DNA from: Pyxidicoccus fallax
Lineage (GTDB): Bacteria; Myxococcota; Myxococcia; Myxococcales; Myxococcaceae
NCBI RefSeq assembly: GCF_012933655.1
Contig: NZ_JABBJJ010000083.1
Coordinates: 1-40,207 of the forward strand
Reading direction: 5' to 3'
Length of the DNA stretch: 40,207 nucleotides
Shown here: one piece after another, positions 7,683 through 13,265 of the stretch
How the letters are laid out: each line of letters starts with the position of its first letter
Numbering within the stretch: position 1 is the first letter of the stretch
The notes under the pieces: generated by a model
What the model was told of the DNA's origin: nothing
Seen by the model: the letters and a program-made list of their open reading frames with translations, nothing else
The model's database searches: none
Position numbers and translations under genes: made by a program

Positions 7683-10600
7683 ATGCACGGCTCTCATCAG
7701 GCCGTCCGGACCGTCACGGCAAGATGTCTGGCTTTGGCCTTCTGTCTGGCGGGAAGCGTGGCCGTGGCGCAGGGCACCTCGGTGCTGTTCGGCACCATCA
7801 TCGACGCCACGACGAAACAGCCTGTCCCGGAGGTGGTAGTGACCGCCCGCGCTCCCAGTCTCCAGGGTGAGCGGGTGGCCATCACCGACAGTGCCGGCCG
7901 GTACCGCATCCCGCAGTTGCCCTCGGGCGTGTACACGCTGAGCTTCGACAAGGAGGCGTACCAGCCCTTCTCGCGCGCCGACATCACCCTCCGGTTGAGC
8001 TACTCGGTGCGCGTGAATGTGGAGCTGCTCCCCGAGTCGGCCTTGAGCGAGGAGATCCTCGTGGTGGGGGAGGCCCCCACCATCGACGTGGGCTCCACCA
8101 CCACCGGGTTTAACATCAACGAGAAGTTCATTCGCGACATCGTCGTCTTCCCACCACGTGGCAGGAACGCGGCGGTGCGCTCCTTCGATTCACTGGCGGC
8201 GCTGGCGCCCGGTGCGGTCCAGGATGCCTTCGGAACCTCTCTCAGTGGCGGCACGTCCCCCGAGAGCCAGTACATCATCGATGGCATCCCCGTGAACGAC
8301 CCCGCCTCTGGCGTCAACGGAACCCCGCTGAGCGTCGAATTCATCCAGGAGGTGAATGTCCTCACCGGCGGCTACCTGCCCGAGTTCGGCCGCACCACGG
8401 GAGGCGTGGTCAACGTGGTGACGAAGTCCGGCTCCAACGAATTCCACGGCTCGGTCTTTGGCTACTTCGCACCAGGAGCGCTCGCCACCAGCGGCAGGGA
8501 AATCCGCCAGGAGGTGGGTGCCATCTCCGGCCAGACTTCCCTGTGGAACCTGGGAGACCTTGGCGTCGAGCTGGGGGGCCCCATCCTGAAGGACAAGCTC
8601 TGGTTCTACGTTGGCATCGCGCCCTCGTTCATCCGGTATCAGCTCGAGCGCAACCTCAACGTGACGGTGCTCGACGAGAACGGCGAGCCGGTGGTGGACG
8701 AGGACGGCTTCACGCGGACACAGCGCATCGAGGGGACGCGGCAGCGCTTCTTCGCGGATCAGCGCAGCCTCCAGTACCTTGGCAAGCTGACGTACCAGGC
8801 GAGCCAGGACCACAGCGTGGTGCTGTCGGTGCTGGGCACTCCCGGCTCCTCGGGCGGCCCGGGGCGCTTCTCCTTCCGCGAGGCAAACGGGGCTCCGGAA
8901 GTGGGAATCATCCAGGGGACTCCCGAGGCCCTGAGCACCCAGCGCATCCGGGACGGCCTGGACCTGGGGCTCAAGACGTCCTCCTCGTTCTTCGACAAAC
9001 GCCTGCTCCTGGACGCGACACTGGGATGGCACTACCAGGGCAGCGCCTTGCGTGCCTCGGATGGCACTCGGGCGGGCAGCAGACAGGGTCTGTCAGACAT
9101 CCCCCAGGTCTTCTGGCTGCGGAGGACTCCCTCCGAGCACTCGCTCCTTGATTTCGAGGCGCTGCCAGACCCTTCCGTTTGTGGCGCCACTCCGGAAGAG
9201 GCGGCGGTGCGCTGCCCGTCCTACGGATACGTCACCGGCGGCCCGGGCGGGCTGGAGGAACGGACGCTGGACCGGTACCAGGGCAGGCTCGTCGGCACGC
9301 TGCTGGTGGGGGCCGCGGGGCAGCACGTGCTCAAGGCGGGCCTGGATGCCGAGTGGACGCGCTTCGACCACCTCCGGGCAGTGAGCGGCGGCAGCCTGAT
9401 ATCTGAATCCGCGGAAGGAGACTATTTCGAGGACCTCTACCAGATTGGATACCTGCTCGGCCCCGACCAGGCGGTCCTCCTGGACGCCTATCGAGGCCTC
9501 TCCAGGTCCAGTTCCCTCGGCGCCTTCGTGCAGGACAGCTGGAGCATGGGCGGCCTTGTCACCGTCAACCTGGGGCTGCGCTACGACATCCAGCGGCTGC
9601 GGGGAGGGGAGCAGCTCTCGATGGTGCTCGCTGACCAGTGGTCCCCCCGGCTGGGCCTCATCGTCGACCCTACCCGCTCCGGTCGAGCCCGGCTCTTCGC
9701 CAGCTACGCGCGCTATTTCGAGAACATTCCGCTGGACTTCGTCGACCGCGCCTTCCAGGACGCGCCGCGGGTCCTCTCGCGCAAGAGCGCGGAGATATGC
9801 CGGCCGCTGGACCCGGAGCAACGGGAGGCGTGCTCCACGGACCGTGCCCGGCTGCCCTACCTGCAGCAGGATCCACCCCTGGACCCCAGCCGCTTCTGGC
9901 TGGCACAGGGGACGAGCAGAAGCGTCGTGGATCCTGACATCCAACCTCAATCCACAGATGAGTGGCTCGTCGGGGGGGAATACGAGTTCTTCGCCCACAT
10001 TCGCGTCAGCCTCTCCTACCTGCGGCGTTCCCTTAACAGGGTCGTTGAGGACATCAGCCGGGATGCGAGGACGTTCTTCATTGGCAACCCGGGATATGGC
10101 CTGGGGCGGGAGCTTGGGAAAGCGACGCGGACCTACGACGCGGGAACCGTCCTCCTCCAGCGGAGCTTCGCGGAGCAGTGGCTGCTCCAGGCGAGCTATA
10201 CGCTCTCCCATCTGCGCGGCAACTATGAGGGACTGACCCGCACCGAGACCGGAGAGCTGAGTCCGAACATCACCACCGAGTTCGACCTGCCCTCGCTGGC
10301 CGTCAACCGCGAGGGTCCGCTTCCGGCAGACCGTACGCACCAGATTCGGGCGTTCGCCGCACGGGAGTTCATGCTTGGACCAGACCTGGGCATCCAGCTC
10401 GGGCTCACGTACTTCGGCAGTTCGGGGGCGCCCTATAGCTATCTCGGGGCGGACGAAACGTACGAGCGGTTCCAGGTCTTCATCCTCCCACGCGGTTCCG
10501 CCGGGCGCCTGCCCTGGTCCCACCGGATCGATACCCGCCTGGCCGTCACCTACAAGCTGACGAAGACCCTGACCGCCTCGGGCGGCGTGGACGTGTTCAA

Positions 10601-10814
10601 CCTCTTCAACTTCCAGGCTGCCACCTTCTACGACGAGGAGTACACGTTCTCGGCGGTTCGCCCTCTCCCGGATGGGACGCGGGAGGAGCTACCGGAGCTG
10701 CGTGGCCTGGATGGCGAGCCGCTTGCTCCAGGAGATATCAACAAGAACTTCGGCAAGCCCGTCGCCTATCAGCAGCCACGCTCCATTCGGCTCAGCGCCC
10801 GGCTGTACTTCTAG
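7683..10814 (+). CDS. Oar-like TonB-dependent outer membrane receptor
   Basis: The 1043-aa protein has a signal peptide ending near VAVAQ (residue 30). A carboxypeptidase regulatory-like beta-sandwich follows (about 33-115: GTIIDATTKQPVPEVVVTA ... DSAGRYRIPQLPSGVYTL). Next is a plug domain (about 125-255) with Y-I-I-D-G-I-P-V-N-D and the conserved G-G-V-V-N-V-V-T-K-S-G-S-N. A long beta-barrel runs to the C-terminal aromatic strand ARLYF. This is the architecture of Oar-type receptors common in myxobacteria, used for TonB-driven uptake or for surface functions; one Oar protein is linked to development in Myxococcus xanthus. The ligand is unknown. A small lipoprotein gene follows by 26 bp. A TonB-like gene occurs at 17433, but it belongs to a different unit. 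Confidence 0.88.
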   Translation: MHGSHQAVRTVTARCLALAFCLAGSVAVAQGTSVLFGTIIDATTKQPVPEVVVTARAPSLQGERVAITDSAGRYRIPQLPSGVYTLSFDKEAYQPFSRADITLRLSYSVRVNVELLPESALSEEILVVGEAPTIDVGSTTTGFNINEKFIRDIVVFPPRGRNAAVRSFDSLAALAPGAVQDAFGTSLSGGTSPESQYIIDGIPVNDPASGVNGTPLSVEFIQEVNVLTGGYLPEFGRTTGGVVNVVTKSGSNEFHGSVFGYFAPGALATSGREIRQEVGAISGQTSLWNLGDLGVELGGPILKDKLWFYVGIAPSFIRYQLERNLNVTVLDENGEPVVDEDGFTRTQRIEGTRQRFFADQRSLQYLGKLTYQASQDHSVVLSVLGTPGSSGGPGRFSFREANGAPEVGIIQGTPEALSTQRIRDGLDLGLKTSSSFFDKRLLLDATLGWHYQGSALRASDGTRAGSRQGLSDIPQVFWLRRTPSEHSLLDFEALPDPSVCGATPEEAAVRCPSYGYVTGGPGGLEERTLDRYQGRLVGTLLVGAAGQHVLKAGLDAEWTRFDHLRAVSGGSLISESAEGDYFEDLYQIGYLLGPDQAVLLDAYRGLSRSSSLGAFVQDSWSMGGLVTVNLGLRYDIQRLRGGEQLSMVLADQWSPRLGLIVDPTRSGRARLFASYARYFENIPLDFVDRAFQDAPRVLSRKSAEICRPLDPEQREACSTDRARLPYLQQDPPLDPSRFWLAQGTSRSVVDPDIQPQSTDEWLVGGEYEFFAHIRVSLSYLRRSLNRVVEDISRDARTFFIGNPGYGLGRELGKATRTYDAGTVLLQRSFAEQWLLQASYTLSHLRGNYEGLTRTETGELSPNITTEFDLPSLAVNREGPLPADRTHQIRAFAAREFMLGPDLGIQLGLTYFGSSGAPYSYLGADETYERFQVFILPRGSAGRLPWSHRIDTRLAVTYKLTKTLTASGGVDVFNLFNFQAATFYDEEYTFSAVRPLPDGTREELPELRGLDGEPLAPGDINKNFGKPVAYQQPRSIRLSARLYF

Positions 10815-10840
10815 CGTGCCGTGGATGACAGGAGACTCGC

Positions 10841-11545
10841 ATGGCCTGGCACCTCCCGAGGTTGACGCTGGTTGCCGCCCTCGTCGCGTCCTGTGACACG
10901 TCGCAGCCCGCCATGGGCTGCCCGGTCCAGGGCGTCGTTTGGGTGGCGACCTACAAGCCCGTGGGCACGAACACCTGCCCCGAGTTCCCGGGGGAGCAGC
11001 TCGGCATCCAGAAGTACCCCAACCCCTCGGGAGAGCAGCTCCTGGCCATCAAGCCGCAGACGCTCAATGACATGGACCCCATGGATGAGCTGGACCCCGA
11101 ACACCCACCGTACGCGCTGGGCGTGCTGCCGCAGGAGGCAGATGCCGACGGCTTCTGTACGGTCCCCGTCCTCTCGGTCGCGGAGAAGCATGTGCCGGCG
11201 GACCCGGAGCAGCTGCGTCCCGCCGATGCCACCTATCGTTGGAGCAACGTCCGGCTCGTCGCGCTGCCGGAGGTGCCGGGAACACAGTTGATAGCGGACC
11301 TGGAGTACACGGCGGACGGATGCACCGCCCGGTACGAGGTCTGGGCGATGTCGCCCGGGGACCTCGACTGCGCCAATGAGGCCTCACCCGAGGAGCCAGA
11401 CGACAGCATCTGCCAGCAGTTCGCGAGCCTCTCTGGCGGCCTCGCCATCACCTGCGATCCTCACTTGCTGCTCTGCGTCCCGGCGCAGCGCCCGCCGTCC
11501 CTGCAGGGTGCTTCCGTCCTACAGCAACCGTCGACTCAACCGTAG
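10841..11545 (+). CDS. Small lipoprotein accompanying the TonB receptor
   Basis: The 234-aa protein starts with a short signal peptide and lipobox LVAS-C (residues 15-18). It contains about ten further cysteines spread through the mature region, suggesting disulfides in the periplasm or on the cell surface. It begins 26 bp after the receptor stop and is probably co-transcribed, so it may be a surface partner of that receptor; this is inference from position. No known domain is recognised. The last codons overlap a 16-base direct repeat (11544-11559) that recurs at the end of the first small gene in the downstream array. Confidence 0.65.
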   Translation: MAWHLPRLTLVAALVASCDTSQPAMGCPVQGVVWVATYKPVGTNTCPEFPGEQLGIQKYPNPSGEQLLAIKPQTLNDMDPMDELDPEHPPYALGVLPQEADADGFCTVPVLSVAEKHVPADPEQLRPADATYRWSNVRLVALPEVPGTQLIADLEYTADGCTARYEVWAMSPGDLDCANEASPEEPDDSICQQFASLSGGLAITCDPHLLLCVPAQRPPSLQGASVLQQPSTQP

Positions 11546-11595
11546 TCCCAGGATGCGCTTCGGAAGCCGCGAACTCACATGTACCCATGCATGAG

Positions 11596-11612
11596 TCTCT
11601 CTTGGAGAGAGA
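11596..11612 (+). promoter_or_regulatory. Short hairpin in the 5' block of unit A
   Basis: TCTCTCT and AGAGAGA form perfect 7-bp arms around a TGG loop, 47 bases upstream of the unit A start. The equivalent position in unit B also forms a hairpin with a different arm sequence, while unit C has lost most pairing. It may be an operator or a leader-RNA structure. Confidence 0.3.
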
Positions 11613-11658
11613 AGCAGCCCGTTCACGATTCCAGGACGAGACATCCAAGGGGGGAGCA

Positions 11659-11715
11659 ATGCGTGGCATACGGCAAGTCAGGGGAGTGGCTCTCTACTCC
11701 TGGGGGAGCTCATGA
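11659..11715 (+). CDS. Unit A upstream mini-ORF (18 aa)
   Basis: ATG preceded by GGGGGAG four bases upstream, a strong ribosome binding site. It encodes an 18-residue peptide, MRGIRQVRGVALYSWGSS. The stop overlaps the next start as ATGA (11712-11715). The first residues (M[RQ]GIR) match the starts of the B and C products, and unit D has a nearly identical mini-ORF. It could be a coupled leader peptide. Alternatively it may be the 5' part of a longer gene split by a one-base deletion relative to units B and C (53 instead of 54 bases between the two ATGs). Translation is unproven. Confidence 0.4.
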   Translation: MRGIRQVRGVALYSWGSS

Positions 11716-11828
11716 GCCTCTCGGAACTCTTCCAACAATTCATCGCGTGGGTAAGGAATCCAAGGTGGCCTCCCGGGCAGGGCGGCGGGCGCCCACCGCC
11801 GCCGCCGAAGCCGAGGCCGCAGAATTAA
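11712..11828 (+). CDS. Unit A small protein with WPPG/proline tail (38 aa)
   Basis: The ATG has GGGGGAG five bases upstream and overlaps the mini-ORF stop. The product starts MSLSELFQQF, has a short amphipathic or hydrophobic helix (about 3-14), and ends in W-P-P-G-Q-G-G-G-R-P-P-P-P-P-K-P-R-P. The W-P-P-G-G-G-G tail is shared by units C and D, and in altered form by unit B. In the same frame, upstream of this ATG, the DNA still reads LLLGELM, matching LLMGGLM and LLMEGLM of B and C, so the frame was once continuous. No signal peptide and no known domain. A perfect hairpin follows the stop by 15 bp. Confidence 0.45.
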   Translation: MSLSELFQQFIAWVRNPRWPPGQGGGRPPPPPKPRPQN

Positions 11829-11843
11829 GTCCCAGGATGCGCT

Positions 11844-11868
11844 CTGGCCCTGTCCAAGACAGGGCCAG
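11844..11868 (+). terminator. Perfect hairpin after unit A
   Basis: CTGGCCCTGTC and GACAGGGCCAG are perfect 11-bp arms around a CAA loop, starting 15 bp after the unit A stop. There is no T tract. The most likely role is transcription termination or mRNA 3'-end protection between units A and B. Confidence 0.6.
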
Positions 11869-11970
11869 CACGTCGATTGCCATGTGCCCACAGCGGATGA
11901 GCAGGCCATGGTGCAGCGCAGATTCCGTCCCTCCCCTGGGGGCCGCGAGATGCGCCAACGCATGAGTCCC

Positions 11971-11985
11971 TCTCCTGGAAGGAGA
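11971..11985 (+). promoter_or_regulatory. Short hairpin in the 5' block of unit B
   Basis: TCTCCT and AGGAGA form 6-bp arms around GGA, 47 bases before the unit B start. The position is the same as the unit A hairpin although the arm sequence differs, suggesting that pairing may be maintained. The AGGAGA arm could also mimic a ribosome binding site. Confidence 0.3.
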
Positions 11986-12032
11986 AGCGGCCCATGCACA
12001 ATCTCAAAACAAGAACCAACAGGAGGGGAGCA

Positions 12033-12410
12033 ATGCAGGGCATACGGGAAGACGGGGGCACGGAGCATTTACTCATGGGCGGACTCATGAGCCTCTCGGC
12101 ACTCTATCTTTGGAACAGGTGGATGACGCGACGTCCGGCCGTCCTTTCCAAGGAACCAGAGCCGAGAAGCGAATCATCGAAGCCACCATCGGAGAGCATG
12201 GAGTCGCAGCCCTCCTCGGCTTCCACGGCGTTCCTTCGGAATGCCACTTCTGGTGATGTCGAGCAGCCGGGGTGGCCTCCGAGGGGCCCCCCGCCTCCGC
12301 CGTGGCCCAAAGTCATATTGCTGGCATTGGGGGCAATGGTCATGGTGACAACGGCTGAAGATCTTGCCCGAGCACCGGAGATTCGGGATGTGCCCCTGAC
12401 GGAGATGTAA
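12033..12410 (+). CDS. Unit B small protein, full-length form of the family (125 aa)
   Basis: I chose the ATG at 12033 for its strong site AGGAGGGGAG four bases upstream and because it aligns with the other units; an in-frame ATG at 12087 (site GGCGGA) would give 107 aa. Order of parts: MQGIR start (1-5), LLMGGLMSLSALYLW (13-27, hydrophobic), a Ser/Pro/Glu-rich linker with T-S-G-D (about 28-80), W-P-P-R-G-P-P-P-P-P-W-P (about 83-94), a hydrophobic helix VILLALGAMVMVTTA (about 96-110), and a tail ending E-I-R-D-V-P-L. The helix is a possible membrane segment. Remnants of the helix and tail coding can be read after the stops of units C and D, so this is probably the ancestral layout. Family not recognised. 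Confidence 0.5.
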   Translation: MQGIREDGGTEHLLMGGLMSLSALYLWNRWMTRRPAVLSKEPEPRSESSKPPSESMESQPSSASTAFLRNATSGDVEQPGWPPRGPPPPPWPKVILLALGAMVMVTTAEDLARAPEIRDVPLTEM

Positions 12411-12456
12411 CCGAGGGCCTATCGCCTGGCGGGGGCACGAGCCCTACTCCAACGCC

Positions 12457-12494
12457 GGCTTCACGGCCCCGGCCTTGAACCCCGGCCTGAAGCC
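12457..12494 (+). terminator. Hairpin after unit B
   Basis: GGCTTCA(C)GGCC (12457-12468) pairs with GGCCTGAAGCC (12484-12494): 11 base pairs with one bulged C and a 15-base loop. It lies 46 bp after the unit B stop and, with the unit A hairpin, suggests that the units have separate 3' ends. Confidence 0.4.
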
Positions 12495-12623
12495 ATGTCG
12501 GGTATCCATGGAAGCGGCGGCGCTCAACCGCGAGATCACACCTGCCAACGCATGAGTCCCTCTCGTGGAAGCAGAAGCGGTTCATGCACATGCTCAGGAC
12601 AAGAGCACGCAAGGGGGGAAGCG

Positions 12624-12869
12624 ATGCGAGGCATACGGGACGACAGGGGAGTGGAGCCTTTGCTCATGGAGGGACTCATGAGCAGGTCGCATCCATCCTC
12701 GATTTCCACGATTCTTCTCCAGGAAACTTCTGGGGAAGGCGAGAAAACGAAGGAGGAGACTTCTGGGGAAGGCGAGAAAACGAATGGGGAGACTTCTGGG
12801 GATGAAAGGAAGTCGAAGTGGCCTCCCGGGGGGGGCGGCGGGAAACCGCATCCGACGCCGAAGCCGTAG
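12624..12869 (+). CDS. Unit C small protein with internal repeats and WPPGGGG tail (81 aa)
   Basis: ATG at 12624 with GGGGGGAAG upstream. The product begins MRGIRDDRGVEPLLMEGLM, collinear with unit B, then has a linker of 11-residue repeats (E-T-S-G-E-G-E-K-T-K-E twice with changes, then a shorter third) and ends K-W-P-P-G-G-G-G-G-K-P-H-P-T-P-K-P. The linker is highly charged and probably disordered. After the TAG stop the same frame reads HQVILLALG, almost identical to the unit B membrane-like helix, so this copy has lost that tail by a stop and a one-base loss. It is either a soluble variant or a decaying copy. The alternative ATG at 12678 has GGAGGG upstream. Confidence 0.45.
   Translation: MRGIRDDRGVEPLLMEGLMSRSHPSSISTILLQETSGEGEKTKEETSGEGEKTNGETSGDERKSKWPPGGGGGKPHPTPKP
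12723..12818 (+). repeat. 33-bp in-frame tandem repeat inside unit C
   Basis: About 2.9 copies of a 33-base unit (12723-12755, 12756-12788, 12789 onward) encode E-T-S-G-E-G-E-K-T-[KN]-[EG]. The first two copies are nearly identical. Because the period is a multiple of three the frame is kept, so linker length can vary by slippage without breaking the gene. Confidence 0.8.
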
Positions 12870-12941
12870 CATCAAGTGATACTACTGGCATTGGGGCAGT
12901 GACTGCGGATCTCGCCTACATATTCTCCAAGGGAGAAAGCA

Positions 12942-12998
12942 ATGCAGGGCATACGGCAGGTCAGGGGAGTGGCTCTCTACTCCTGGGGGAACTCATGA
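12942..12998 (+). CDS. Unit D upstream mini-ORF (18 aa)
   Basis: The peptide MQGIRQVRGVALYSWGNS differs from the unit A mini-ORF at only two positions. It has a weaker purine-rich site (GGGAGAAAG), and the stop overlaps the next ATG as ATGA (12995-12998). Units A and D share the same one-base difference from B and C, so the split arrangement arose before their duplication or was copied between them. That favours tolerance or function over two independent sequencing or assembly errors. Confidence 0.4.
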   Translation: MQGIRQVRGVALYSWGNS

Positions 12999-13078
12999 GA
13001 CTCTTGAACGTCTTCCTCAGACTCCTGAAGGCGATGGGAATCAAGTGGCCTCCCGGGGGTGGCGGCCGGCAACCGTAG
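12995..13078 (+). CDS. Unit D small protein with WPPGGGG tail (27 aa)
   Basis: The start has GGGGGA five bases upstream and overlaps the mini-ORF stop. The 27-residue product has a hydrophobic and basic helix (MRLLNVFLRLLKAMGI) followed by K-W-P-P-G-G-G-G-R-Q-P. It is the shortest family member and lacks the Ser/Pro/Glu linker. Its amphipathic, positively charged helix could associate with membranes, but at this length that is only a suggestion. The 3' block (13112-13173) that codes for the unit B tail is present downstream but out of frame. Confidence 0.4.
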   Translation: MRLLNVFLRLLKAMGIKWPPGGGGRQP

Positions 13079-13111
13079 TCGAGGCCGAGGCAGCAGGATC
13101 AGGCGAAATGA

Positions 13112-13265
13112 CTGGCATTGGGGCAATGACCGCGGAGCTCGCCTGCACATTGGAGATTCGCGGTGTGCCCCTGGAGAGAGCTGCCAACAGGGTTGGAGCA
13201 GTGTCCGCCTCGGAGGGCTGGGGGCGAGCGCTTCCTGGAGGAAGCGAGCGCGATGAGGGGGAGGG
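13112..13265 (+). other. Remnant 3' block and leader of the TIR gene
   Basis: 13112-13173 matches the DNA encoding the unit B tail. Read in one frame it gives G-A-M-T-A-E-L-A...L-E-I-R-G-V-P-L, against G-A-M-...T-A-E-D-L-A...E-I-R-D-V-P-L in unit B. The rest, to 13265, is the immediate leader of the TIR gene and ends in a very purine-rich ribosome binding region (GGGGGAGGG) abutting the ATG. I see no clear promoter, so the TIR gene may be transcribed from within or before the array. Confidence 0.5.

Larger units (their letters stand above)
11544..11843. repeat. 16-bp direct repeat bounding unit A
   Basis: AGTCCCAGGATGCGCT is present at 11544-11559 and again at 11828-11843, each starting at or next to a stop codon. 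The exact repeat 284 bp apart is consistent with tandem duplication or insertion of unit A behind the lipoprotein gene. Confidence 0.75.
11544..13173 (+). repeat. Tandem array of four diverged small-gene units (A-D)
   Basis: Four units share recognisable blocks. (1) A 5' block, ACGCATGAGTCCCTCTC-like, occurs at about 11587 (A), 11959 (B) and 12549 (C) and is missing in D. (2) A start block with a purine-rich ribosome binding site and ATGC(A/G)(G/T/A)GGCATACGG lies at 11659, 12033, 12624 and 12942. (3) A second ATG sits 53-54 bp later. (4) A tail block, TGGCCTCC(C)GGG..GGCGG, encodes WPPG(G)GG. (5) A 3' block, CTGGCATTGGGG(G)CA, occurs at 12321 (B), 12885 (C) and 13112 (D). Starts are 374, 591 and 318 bp apart. 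Similarity is clear by eye but the copies are diverged, so the duplications are not recent. The array ends 92 bp before the TIR-STAND-WD40 gene. Confidence 0.8.

Noticed and set aside
11587-11660. The ATG inside the 5' block of units A-C (11591, 11962, 12552) as the true start of a longer protein.
   Set aside because: Distance to the conserved start differs (68, 71, 72 bases), so frame is not kept and the peptide sequences diverge; the purine-rich ribosome sites support the later ATGs.
12818-13078. A continuous 86-codon frame spanning from the unit C tail to the unit D tail.
   Set aside because: Its first half reads the unit C tail DNA out of frame; only the part from the 12995 start has family features.
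11544-13265. The small-gene array as an insertion sequence or mobile element.
   Set aside because: No transposase, no terminal inverted repeats and no target-site duplication seen; the 16-bp direct repeats bound only unit A and fit tandem duplication better.
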